Source: Bacteroidota bacterium (GTDB lineage: Bacteria > Bacteroidota > Ignavibacteria > Kapaibacteriales > UBA2268). From it: a stretch of 11,539 nucleotides of DNA. The notes beneath the pieces were generated by a model that saw only the letters and a program-made list of their open reading frames with translations, was not told the origin of the DNA and made no database searches. The stretch covers positions 1 to 11,539 of the forward strand of contig DAHXMP010000300.1 of the NCBI GenBank assembly GCA_027371665.1, read 5' to 3'. Shown here in pieces: positions 1 through 7,174 of the stretch. Numbering within the stretch: position 1 is the stretch's first letter; the number at the start of each line of letters is the position of its first letter. Both the position numbers and the translations under genes were made by a program.

Positions 1-8
1 TAAAATTT

Positions 9-590
9 TTATAATAATTTCTTCAAAAAACTTCTCCTGTGCAAAGGGCATAACCCGTGCTTTTCGATTGCCCTGTAATGCTCTTTTGTTCCGTAGCCTT
101 TGTGCTTCGCAAATCCGAACTCCGGATAAAGACGGTCGGCTACCTCTATCATCCACCCGTCCCGAACGACTTTTGCGATAATCGAAGCGGAGGCAACCGA
201 AATTGATTTGCTGTCCCCTTTCACGATTTTTTTGTGCGGGATTCCGAAATCTTTAAAATAATTCCCGTCAACAAGCAGGAAATCCGGCTTCACGGTTAGA
301 GTTTCAACTGCATTCCGCATAGCTTTCAGAGTTGCCTGCAAAATGTTAATTTCATCAATCTCTGTGTTGTCAACTATTCCCACTCCAAAAGTAAGGGATT
401 TCCCCTTTAATAAATAATAAAGCTCTTCCCTCCTCTTTTTTGTCAGCTTTTTGGAATCATTAATTCCAATGCCTAACAAATCCTCTTCAGGAAGAATTAC
501 AGCCGCAGCAACGACAGGTCCAGCCAAAGGTCCCCTGCCGGCTTCGTCAATTCCGGCAATAAATCCGTTTACCTGGATTTCTTTTTTCAA
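9..590 (-). CDS. rnhB: Ribonuclease HII
   Basis: This enzyme cuts the RNA strand of RNA-DNA hybrids and nicks at single ribonucleotides left in DNA; it acts in the cytoplasm. The 193-residue frame has the family hallmark GIDEAGRGPLAGP (residues 13-25, with catalytic Asp15 and Glu16), VDGN (Asp108), and the stretch from KGDSKS (Asp126) to AKVVRD (Asp144), which supplies the remaining acidic residues. Length is normal for the family. The only in-frame start near the hallmark is a TTG at 590 with no clear ribosome binding site. An ATG at 618 lies in another frame and would join this one if the A6 run at 582-587 were one base shorter, giving a natural-looking N-terminus. The real start may therefore be 618 with an indel or slippage. 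It is probably read from the queD-folE side, though a 166-bp gap separates them. Identity is very secure; the start is not. Confidence 0.95.
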   Translation of the reverse strand: MKKEIQVNGFIAGIDEAGRGPLAGPVVAAAVILPEEDLLGIGINDSKKLTKKRREELYYLLKGKSLTFGVGIVDNTEIDEINILQATLKAMRNAVETLTVKPDFLLVDGNYFKDFGIPHKKIVKGDSKSISVASASIIAKVVRDGWMIEVADRLYPEFGFAKHKGYGTKEHYRAIEKHGLCPLHRRSFLKKLL

Positions 591-618
591 TGCTGTAATC
601 GGGAAAGGTTTTTTTCAT
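582..618 (-). other. Alternative rnhB 5' end behind an A6 homopolymer
   Basis: On the minus strand an ATG at 618 opens a frame reading MKKTFPDYSIEK and then meets a run of six A (582-587). Read as written, it continues out of frame and stops after 23 residues. With five A it would read on as SIEKEIQVNGFIAGIDEAG, directly into RNase HII. The frame, the run and the ATG are visible in the sequence; the joining is inference. No strong Shine-Dalgarno lies upstream of 618. Confidence 0.45.
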
Positions 619-651
619 ATTTATTGATTTAAGTCATTTCACTGAAAATTT

Positions 652-721
652 GTCAGTCTGAGCGAAGTCGAAGACTTCTTATCCCTCATTGAAAGGACAT
701 TTCGACTCCGCTCAATGAGAC
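652..721. repeat. Intergenic palindromic (REP-like) element
   Basis: A 70-bp structured element lies between folE and rnhB. The outer arms, 652-672 and 701-721, are 21-nt imperfect inverted repeats that match at 16 of 21 positions and share the core GAGCG(A/G)AGTCGAA. Inside there is a perfect 6-bp hairpin with a GAA loop (664-669 with 673-678). An 8-bp perfect inverted pair (685-692, CTCATTGA, with 712-719) forms a second stem. From memory, sequences with this GAGCG..GTCGAA core are scattered between genes in many FCB-group genomes; I see only one copy here. It could act as a transcription attenuator or mRNA stabiliser between folE and rnhB, or be a mobile palindrome. Confidence 0.6.
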
Positions 722-756
722 AACATTTTATTTTAAATAAATTAGCATCAAAAATA

Positions 757-1506
757 TCATTCTTCGATTAATTTCAGAAATTCATTTCTTAAGTTAAAAT
801 CTTCGAGCAATAATCCCCTCATTACCGATGTAATCATAACGGAATTTGCCTCTGAGCCTCTGACGCCGCGGGCAATCATACAATAATGCTTAGCCTTTAT
901 TACAACACCTAAAGCCCGCGGATGAATAAGTTCCTCGATATAATCGGCGATTTGTTCGCCGAGTTCTTCCTGAATTTGCCCCCTGCGGGCAAACCATTCA
1001 ACAACTCTCGATAATTTTGATACACCGAGAATTTTATCACCCGGTATATAACCTATTGCACAATGACCTGAAATAGTCTGCCAGTGATGCGAACAGAGGG
1101 ACATGACCTCTATGCCTTTGCTAATTATCAGTTCATCAATCTTTTTGCGATTCGGAAACACAGTTGTAACGGGAGGTTTTTGATATCTACCACTGAGAAG
1201 CTCGTTTACGAGCATTCTTGCAATACGTGCCGGTGTATGTGTCGTATTCGGGTCATTACGGGAAATCCTGAGGATATCCAGCACTTCTTCAAATTTCTGT
1301 TCGAGTAAAGGAAGCATCTCACTTATTTCCTCTTTGGACAAAGGAACATTCCCGTTCGAATCGAATAATTTGAAACCCAACTCATTAACCATGGGATATT
1401 TTTTACCTTTTGAGTTTCTCAGTTCCTCGATTTCTTCATCGCTCAAATCATAAAAATTCTCTGTGATTTTTGTTTTTTGCTTTTTTAATGGTTTCTTGTT
1501 TTTCAT
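757..1506 (-). CDS. folE: GTP cyclohydrolase I (FolE type)
   Basis: It converts GTP to 7,8-dihydroneopterin triphosphate, the first step of tetrahydrofolate, queuosine and biopterin synthesis; cytoplasmic. Counting from the upstream Met at 1512, the zinc ligands are Cys140 and His143 (in CSHHW) and Cys211 (in HYCMIARG). The block from GYIPGDKILGVSKLSRVVE through RRGQIQEELGEQIA and the ITSVMRG segment is typical of the family. The first ~55 residues are a lysine-rich, charged extension with no domain I recognise. I place the start at the second Met (1506, 249 residues): the motif AAAGGA (1520-1515) sits about 8 nt before it, but directly abuts the ATG at 1512. The preceding queD stop (1511-1509) lies two bases upstream of this start, so the two are cotranscribed and probably translationally coupled. 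Confidence 0.95.
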   Translation of the reverse strand: MKNKKPLKKQKTKITENFYDLSDEEIEELRNSKGKKYPMVNELGFKLFDSNGNVPLSKEEISEMLPLLEQKFEEVLDILRISRNDPNTTHTPARIARMLVNELLSGRYQKPPVTTVFPNRKKIDELIISKGIEVMSLCSHHWQTISGHCAIGYIPGDKILGVSKLSRVVEWFARRGQIQEELGEQIADYIEELIHPRALGVVIKAKHYCMIARGVRGSEANSVMITSVMRGLLLEDFNLRNEFLKLIEE

Positions 1507-1508
1507 TA

Positions 1509-1955
1509 TCATTCCTTTATATTTAGATCAAAAACCGGCACAGATACTGGTTCACCGAAATATTCGACAAAACTGCTTTCAGTTTCGTATAGTTTTATTT
1601 TGTATAATTTTCCTGAAGGCAGCTTTGGTTCAAGTAATTTCCAAAAAATAATTGAAAGATTTTCAACTGTAGGTATGATTCCATTCAAAAAGTCAACATC
1701 GAAATTCAGGTGTTTGTGGTCAACTTTGTTAATGATTTCATCACGTATAATATTTTTTAATAATTTCAAATCTATAATATATCCTGTTTGCGGGTCGGGT
1801 GCACCTTCGACAGTAACCTCCATAGTATAATTATGCCCGTGACCATGAAAATTGTTACATTTATCGAAAACAGCCTCATTTTTTTCATCGCTGAAATTTG
1901 GGTTATGAAGCCTGTGAGAAGCAGAGAATTTCATCGTTTTAGTTATATATGGCAT
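1509..1955 (-). CDS. queD: 6-carboxytetrahydropterin / 6-pyruvoyltetrahydropterin synthase family protein
   Basis: This 148-residue protein acts on the product of the adjacent folE, dihydroneopterin triphosphate. QueD enzymes make 6-carboxytetrahydropterin for queuosine; PTPS enzymes make 6-pyruvoyltetrahydropterin. Visible residues are zinc ligand His14 (SASHRL), candidate catalytic Cys33, the cluster HGHGH at 37-41, Asp79-His80 in VDHKHL, and Glu126 in YETESS. The cluster fits both the bacterial QueD spacing (Cys-x3-HGH, His37/His39) and the animal PTPS spacing (Cys-x5-HGH, His39/His41). The body (GHGHNY, DPQTGYIIDL, VDHKHLN, LYKIKLYET) recalls animal PTPS. The start at 1955 is supported by AGAAAGGA about 8-15 nt upstream and a promoter at 1978-2007. 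The family is certain; which of the two reactions it performs is not. Confidence 0.92.
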   Translation of the reverse strand: MPYITKTMKFSASHRLHNPNFSDEKNEAVFDKCNNFHGHGHNYTMEVTVEGAPDPQTGYIIDLKLLKNIIRDEIINKVDHKHLNFDVDFLNGIIPTVENLSIIFWKLLEPKLPSGKLYKIKLYETESSFVEYFGEPVSVPVFDLNIKE

Positions 1956-1977
1956 ATTTTTTCCTTTCTTATTTATA

Positions 1978-2007
1978 CAAAAATATAAAATTTAGATGGT
2001 TCCGAAA
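1978..2007 (-). promoter_or_regulatory. Bacteroidota-type promoter for queD-folE
   Basis: On the minus strand a perfect TAnnTTTG box (TATTTTTG, 1985-1978) lies 22 nt before the queD ATG. TTTC (2007-2004), one mismatch from the TTTG -33 box, lies 18 nt upstream of it. This gives a short leader that still contains the ribosome binding site. Predicted by motif only. Confidence 0.5.
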
Positions 2008-2009
2008 GA

Positions 2010-2039
2010 TTGAAAATTGAGCGTATTTAATTATTTTTG
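2010..2039 (+). promoter_or_regulatory. Bacteroidota-type promoter for the DUF4292-lptD pair
   Basis: TTG at 2010-2012 is followed, after 19 nt, by a perfect TAnnTTTG box (TATTTTTG, 2032-2039). The start codon at 2067 lies 27 nt further on. The -7 box is identical to that of the divergent queD promoter, and the two -33 elements are two bases apart. A TTG at 2037 that opens the same frame overlaps the -7 box, so it cannot be the translation start. Predicted by motif only. Confidence 0.55.
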
Positions 2040-2066
2040 GACAATTTTTTCAATAAATCCTTGATA

Positions 2067-2840
2067 ATGTCCATGAGTTTTATAAAAAATTATATATTAA
2101 TCTTTACGACAATCGTTTTGTTATTATGTTCCTGTGCAACAATTCCAAAAAACGAAATTCAAACAGGTTTCGATAAAGTTCCTATCTGGAAAAACAATTT
2201 GAAAAGCATATCAATAACCGGGAACCTTGCTTCATCTTATCATAGTCAAAATTTTAACGGTTCCTGCAAATTGATTATTATCGGAGAAGACTCATTGTCA
2301 CTTACCCTAATGGGTCCCTTTGGAATACTCGTGGGAAAATTGTACGCTAATAAAAATTATTTCATTTATTATGATATTTTCAATAACGAAGTGCTCGAAG
2401 GAAAACCTACGGCAAAAAACCTTAAAAGTGCCGCAATGATTCCTTTGAGTTTTGATGATATGGTACATTTATTAAGATGTGAAGCACCATTAGAACCTGA
2501 ACGATATGAAAAAGAAAAAAATCCTGAAGGTGTCGAAGGAGTTCTTTTTAAAAATTTCTCAAATAAAGACTATGTGGAATATCTTCTTTATTCGTCTCCA
2601 AAAGATATGATAACTCAATATCAAAGGAAACTAAGGGATGGTAAATTGATTTTGAATCTTTTATACAAAGATTATGATGACATTGATGGTTTTGAACTCG
2701 CAAAAAATCTTATTTTTAATTTTCCTGAAATTGACGGAAGCCTGACATTTGAGGTTAATAGTATAGAAGTCAATAAAATCGAGAATAAAACACTTCGTTT
2801 TCAGATACCAGAAGGAATAAAAAAATATGAACTCGAATAA
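2067..2840 (+). CDS. DUF4292/LolB-like outer-membrane lipoprotein
   Basis: This 257-residue protein begins with a lipoprotein signal: a short charged stretch, a hydrophobic run (residues 9-20), and the lipobox LCSC with Cys23 as the likely lipidated residue. The mature part alternates strand-like segments (SITGNLASSY, NGSCKLIIIGEDSLSLTLMGPFGILVGKLYANKNYFIYY in pieces), as in DUF4292 and LolB-type proteins, whose half-barrel fold binds a lipid tail. I use ATG 2067; ATG 2073 is also possible, and the TTG at 2037 lies in the promoter. It is followed 58 bp later by lptD on the same strand, so an envelope role such as lipoprotein or LPS handling is likely but inferred. DUF4292 members have no firmly assigned function that I know of. 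The lipoprotein call is strong, the family moderately so. Confidence 0.75.
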   Translation: MSMSFIKNYILIFTTIVLLLCSCATIPKNEIQTGFDKVPIWKNNLKSISITGNLASSYHSQNFNGSCKLIIIGEDSLSLTLMGPFGILVGKLYANKNYFIYYDIFNNEVLEGKPTAKNLKSAAMIPLSFDDMVHLLRCEAPLEPERYEKEKNPEGVEGVLFKNFSNKDYVEYLLYSSPKDMITQYQRKLRDGKLILNLLYKDYDDIDGFELAKNLIFNFPEIDGSLTFEVNSIEVNKIENKTLRFQIPEGIKKYELE

Positions 2841-2898
2841 TTAATGAAACTTTTTGTCAATTTTTCTGTTATTACATTATAAATGGAACAATAATTAA

Positions 2899-5592
2899 AT
2901 GCTTTTACGAAAAAATACAGTAATTTTTCTCTCAGTAAGCTTTGTCTTTCTGTTCTCATGCTATTCTTTTGCTCAACCCGGAAAAAAGCAAATCATCATT
3001 AATTCACCTTCTTCAAAGACTGAAATAAAAGATACCAGCTCAAAAATTGTTCCTCCAGAAAATATGGAAAAAAATGATTCATTAATAATAAAGCTTGATT
3101 CAAACAAAGTAATAAGGAAATCAAAATCCGGTATAGATTCAGTTGTTATTTATTCGGCTAAAGATTCTGTTCGATTTAATGCAAAAACTCGTGTTATGAG
3201 GCTCAAAGGAGACGCAAAAGTAAGACTGAAACAGCAAAGCCTCGAGTCCGAAATAATCGAAATGAATTTTGAAACTTCGGGTGTTATGGCTGAAGGGACA
3301 AAGGATTCAATAAAAAAAGTGAAAGGATTTCCAAAATTTACCGACAATGGAGAATCTTTCGTCGGTGAAAAAATGAATTACAATTTTAAAACAAAGCAGG
3401 GCACAATTACATTTACAGAGACAGAGATATCTAACGGATACTATTTCGGGCAAAAAATAAAAAGGGTATCAGAATCAGAAATGTTCGTCAAGGATGGTTG
3501 TTATACAACTTGTGATGAACCTCATCCGCATTATTTTTTCGGTTCACCTGAGATGGAAGTGGTCGCGAATGAAAAAGTATATCTGGACCCTATAATATTT
3601 TATGTTGAAGATATGCCTGTATTTTATATGCCGATAGGATTGTTTTTCCCGAGCCGCGGCGGTAGGCAGTCAGGACTGATGATACCATCGTTTTTCTTTT
3701 CTAAGGACAGGGGTGTCGTTTTCCAGGATTTCGGTGTTTACCTTGCATTGAGTGATTATTATGATACACAGTTTAAGGTAGATTTCTTTTCTAAGGGTGG
3801 TTATACTCTCAAGAATTTAACACGCTGGAACTGGCGGGACCATTTTAACGGAAATATGGATGTCGAATACGGATATACAAGGATGAACCCGGATCAGAAT
3901 TACACACAAAATTATAAATTTGAACTAAACCATGACCAGTCCTTATCACCTCAAACAAGGATAACTTCAAGAGTGAGTTTTATGTCGCAGAATTATTATG
4001 ATAATACTTCGATGTATTTGCAGGACAGGATAACACAAAATATTCACTCTAACGCCCAATATTCAACTTCATTTGAAAACGGTTCAAGCATTTCGATGTC
4101 TTTAAACCGGGACCAGAACCTGCAATCAGGAGAATGGTACCAAACATTTCCACAGGTCACTTATTCTCTGCCTCAATGGAAACCTTTGAGTTCAATTGTT
4201 TCATCGGGTAGCTGGCTTAAAGATATATCTGTTTCTTATAGTGTATCCGGCAGTTATTATACAGAAAAAGTCCGTCACCCTGATTCAACTTACGTTGACT
4301 CGACAAACAGCTGGATTCCGGATACAAATTTTATTTATAACACAAAATCAATTATTAATCATAGCCCGAGTATTTCAATATCTCCCAAGTTAGGACATTT
4401 TACATTAACTCCTTTTATATCATTCAGGGCAAACAATTACTTCAGGAGGTTGACAAGGACATACAGCACGATTGACTCGACAACCCATGACAGATTTGAA
4501 CACGGATTTTATACTGAATATTCTTACAGTTTAGGATTATCTGCACAAACACGGTTATATGGAATCGTTAAACCAAATTTATTCGGTATGAAAGCATTAA
4601 GACACACCTTTCAACCAACAATCAGTTATTCTTATACACCTGATTTATCTAATTCGAAATTCGGATTCTATGATAGCTATTATAATCCGATTTCAAAACA
4701 GCAAGTGACATATTCAAGATTTTTGGCAGATGGCGGTGGGATAGCTTCGAGATTTCTTTCCCAATCAATCAACTATAGTATATTAAATAACTTTGATGCA
4801 AAGTTTGCTCAAAGAGACACACAGCCTGATTTAAACGTTAACTTTTTTCAATGGACAATTTCCGGTTCATATAATTTAGCCGCAGATTCTTTGAAATTCA
4901 GCGATATCAGCATGGGATTCAGGATACCCGATATAAAATTTATTTCTATGACTTCTTCGGCTATTTTTACTCCATATGAACAAGTCAGAGCAATTGACCC
5001 GACAACAGGAAATCTTACAAATAACTATATTCCTGTTAATCAGTTTTTAATTTCAAACGGACATGGCCTTTTACGTATGAAAACTTTCAGCCTGTCTTTA
5101 GGAACTTCATTTTCTTCTGAAGGTGTCAGTATGGGTATCAATGAACCACCGAAAGACACTACTCAGCAAAAAGACTCTGTTGGGCTTGGCGAACGTTTTA
5201 AGAGAAGGCTGGAATATGAAGAATCGAATTTTGATTATTTTGGTGACAATTCCCCAGGGTTCTCTCCGTTTAAAATTCCCTGGCATTTGTCTCTCGATTT
5301 AAGCTATAATTATAATAATACAATTCTAAACCAAAAGAATCAGTCAATAAATTTAAGGACTATGTTTTCCTTCAGCCTGACACAGACATGGAATTTTAGC
5401 GGTAGTGCAAATTATGATTTTGTTGCCCACCAGCTTCTCGCTCCTGCACTTAATGTGACTAAAGACCTTCATTGCTGGGAATTGACCTTTTCCTGGTATC
5501 CATTACAGCAAACGTTTTACCTGAGATTCGGAATTAAGGCACCACAGCTAAAAGATTTGAAAATCGAGAAGAGAAATGCCCCGATTTATTAA
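2899..5592 (+). CDS. lptD: LPS-assembly outer-membrane protein LptD
   Basis: LptD is the outer-membrane barrel that inserts lipopolysaccharide into the outer leaflet. The 897-residue protein has a signal peptide (residues 1-25, SFA|QPG). An OstA/LptA-like beta-taco segment follows at about 80-215 (KGDAKVRLKQQ, AEGTKDSIKK, KMNYNFKTKQG), then the junction DGCYTTCDEPHPHYFF. After VYLDPIIFYVEDMPVFYMPIG (cut here by segment, 227-247) the rest is a long barrel rich in alternating aromatic strands. Cys201, Cys205 and the C-terminal Cys859 (in DLHCWEL) are the likely disulfide partners; E. coli LptD joins its N- and C-terminal cysteines similarly. Oddly, LFSC at 18-21 also resembles a lipobox, so peptidase I cleavage is preferred but not proven. 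Length is typical for FCB-group LptD. It probably shares the 2010-2039 promoter. Confidence 0.9.
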   Translation: MLLRKNTVIFLSVSFVFLFSCYSFAQPGKKQIIINSPSSKTEIKDTSSKIVPPENMEKNDSLIIKLDSNKVIRKSKSGIDSVVIYSAKDSVRFNAKTRVMRLKGDAKVRLKQQSLESEIIEMNFETSGVMAEGTKDSIKKVKGFPKFTDNGESFVGEKMNYNFKTKQGTITFTETEISNGYYFGQKIKRVSESEMFVKDGCYTTCDEPHPHYFFGSPEMEVVANEKVYLDPIIFYVEDMPVFYMPIGLFFPSRGGRQSGLMIPSFFFSKDRGVVFQDFGVYLALSDYYDTQFKVDFFSKGGYTLKNLTRWNWRDHFNGNMDVEYGYTRMNPDQNYTQNYKFELNHDQSLSPQTRITSRVSFMSQNYYDNTSMYLQDRITQNIHSNAQYSTSFENGSSISMSLNRDQNLQSGEWYQTFPQVTYSLPQWKPLSSIVSSGSWLKDISVSYSVSGSYYTEKVRHPDSTYVDSTNSWIPDTNFIYNTKSIINHSPSISISPKLGHFTLTPFISFRANNYFRRLTRTYSTIDSTTHDRFEHGFYTEYSYSLGLSAQTRLYGIVKPNLFGMKALRHTFQPTISYSYTPDLSNSKFGFYDSYYNPISKQQVTYSRFLADGGGIASRFLSQSINYSILNNFDAKFAQRDTQPDLNVNFFQWTISGSYNLAADSLKFSDISMGFRIPDIKFISMTSSAIFTPYEQVRAIDPTTGNLTNNYIPVNQFLISNGHGLLRMKTFSLSLGTSFSSEGVSMGINEPPKDTTQQKDSVGLGERFKRRLEYEESNFDYFGDNSPGFSPFKIPWHLSLDLSYNYNNTILNQKNQSINLRTMFSFSLTQTWNFSGSANYDFVAHQLLAPALNVTKDLHCWELTFSWYPLQQTFYLRFGIKAPQLKDLKIEKRNAPIY

Positions 5593-5612
5593 TAGATTAT
5601 AGAAAACTGATA

Positions 5613-7115
5613 TTAATCAAATAAATTTCCCCTGTTTAAAATATTATTCGAGTCGAAAACTTTTTTGATTTCCTTCATCTTACCGATGGCTTCATTGCTA
5701 TACATCCTGTAAAAATACTTTTTTTTCAGTTTTCCGATGCCGTGTTCAGCCGATACGGTACCACCGAGATAAATCGCTTCGTCAATACATTCATCGTAAA
5801 ATTTATATCCGTTTTTAACTTCTTCATCGGTTTTTACGATTACATTTGCATGAAAATGGCTGTTACCGATGTGCCCCCAAATATAGTGCTGCAAGCCAAA
5901 ATGTTCAAGCCTCTCCATAAGATACTTGTAATATGAAACGGCATATTTATCGGGAACGGCAGTGTCTGTCCCTATTTTCAACTTTTTATTGTTGACGATG
6001 ATTTCAAAAACTTTTTCCGGAAGAGCATGACGAAATTCACTTAATAAATTATGTTCTTTGGGATTCGTTGCCGTCCATGTATCATCGGCAAGTTGTGAAA
6101 ATCCGGAAATTAAATTATACCATGCTTCCATGATATTATTTTCATCCTTAGAATCATACTCCTGCTCAAACCATATTGCCCCCACTGCCCTGTCCGGAAC
6201 CTGGGGATAGGATTTCTTCAAAAGCTTCAGCGAATTATTGTCGAAATATTCGACCGTTCTTGCATCAATGATATTTCCAATTATAAAATGTGGATTAAGC
6301 GGCATTCCCTTTTCACCATCGTATCTATACTTCCTGCTACTATCCCTCACGCTTTCGACAAAACCGAATAATTTGTCCAAATCATCGAAGAAAGCAATTC
6401 CACCGAGGACATTTTCAGGCAAAGGTGCAAGATGCAAAGTAATTTCCGTAACGACTCCGAGAGTGCCCTCGCTTCCGATGAATAAATCTATTGCGTCCAT
6501 CCCGGGTTTGATATAATATCCTGCGGCATGCTTAACTGCGGGCATTTCGATTTCAGGCAATTCTATTTTATAGGTTTTACCATTTACAGATTTGATTTCC
6601 AGTTCATTGCCTGAAGCAAACACTTCTCCCCTGTTCAATTCTAGTTCATCACCATTTGCGAGGATAATTTTTAATCTCATTACATAATCTCTCGTGGGAC
6701 CATATCTGAAAGTTCTGGAGCCGGAGGCATTTGTTGCTATGTTTCCACCGATTGAAGCATTTTTTTCAGTAGGATTAACCTTGTAAAACAGATTATGATT
6801 ATTAAGTTCATTTTCCATTTCGGCAAGTGTCAAAGCAGGTTGTAGGGTTATTAATTTTTCTTGTTCATCAATCGAAAGAATTTTATTGAATTTTTCCATT
6901 GAAATAATAGCTCCGCTTTCGGGAACTCGCCCTCCTGTAAGGCCTGTTCCCGCTCCCGAGATTGTTACCGGAATATTTTTGGAATTGCAGTCTATTATAC
7001 ATTTTTTTAATTCGACTGATGTTTCGGGAACGAACAGAACGTCTGCATTTCCAATATAATTTGAAGCATCTGCCAGGTATTGTTCAAAGGTATCTTTATT
7101 TCTTTTTTCAATCAT
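5613..7115 (-). CDS. FAD-linked oxidase, GlcD / D-2-hydroxyacid dehydrogenase type
   Basis: This is a VAO/PCMH-fold flavoprotein that oxidises a 2-hydroxyacid, such as glycolate, D-lactate or D-2-hydroxyglutarate; the substrate cannot be read from the sequence. The FAD-binding domain covers about residues 25-230, with GAGTGLTGG (54-62), GGNIATNASGS (123-133) and IGSEGTLGVVT (213-223). The C-terminal FAD-oxidase domain carries the metal motif GHIGNSHFH (414-422: His415, His420, His422) and SAEHGIG (455-461). At 500 residues it is a stand-alone GlcD-type unit, without the iron-sulfur domain fused in some relatives, and no glcE or glcF neighbour is present. It has no signal peptide. It converges on lptD with only 20 bp between stop codons and no visible terminator, and diverges from the OmpA-family gene over 59 bp. 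Family identity is strong. Confidence 0.9.
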   Translation of the reverse strand: MIEKRNKDTFEQYLADASNYIGNADVLFVPETSVELKKCIIDCNSKNIPVTISGAGTGLTGGRVPESGAIISMEKFNKILSIDEQEKLITLQPALTLAEMENELNNHNLFYKVNPTEKNASIGGNIATNASGSRTFRYGPTRDYVMRLKIILANGDELELNRGEVFASGNELEIKSVNGKTYKIELPEIEMPAVKHAAGYYIKPGMDAIDLFIGSEGTLGVVTEITLHLAPLPENVLGGIAFFDDLDKLFGFVESVRDSSRKYRYDGEKGMPLNPHFIIGNIIDARTVEYFDNNSLKLLKKSYPQVPDRAVGAIWFEQEYDSKDENNIMEAWYNLISGFSQLADDTWTATNPKEHNLLSEFRHALPEKVFEIIVNNKKLKIGTDTAVPDKYAVSYYKYLMERLEHFGLQHYIWGHIGNSHFHANVIVKTDEEVKNGYKFYDECIDEAIYLGGTVSAEHGIGKLKKKYFYRMYSNEAIGKMKEIKKVFDSNNILNRGNLFD

Positions 7116-7174
7116 TTCGATATAGTATTTTAATTTTTCTTATTTTTAAAGTTTATTTGTTTGACTTTTTTAAA

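Noticed and set aside
1084..1988. Several plus-strand ORFs of 62-76 codons opposite folE and queD
   Set aside because: They are antisense to two clearly conserved enzymes, lack ribosome binding sites and show no domain pattern.
2037..2066. TTG start extending the DUF4292-like lipoprotein by ten residues
   Set aside because: It overlaps the predicted -7 box and would put extra residues ahead of a normal lipoprotein signal.
5593..5612. Terminator between the convergent lptD and flavoprotein genes
   Set aside because: Only 20 bp and no stem followed by T's; likewise none in the 11 bp at 9212-9222.
6962..7174. 71-codon upstream extension of the OmpA-family protein
   Set aside because: It lies antisense to the flavoprotein's FAD-binding region and would bury the signal peptide; ATG 7175 fits.
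7116..7174. Divergent promoters between the flavoprotein and OmpA-family genes
   Set aside because: AT-rich with only 7-of-8 matches to TAnnTTTG (for example TATTTTTA); too weak in such AT-rich DNA to call.
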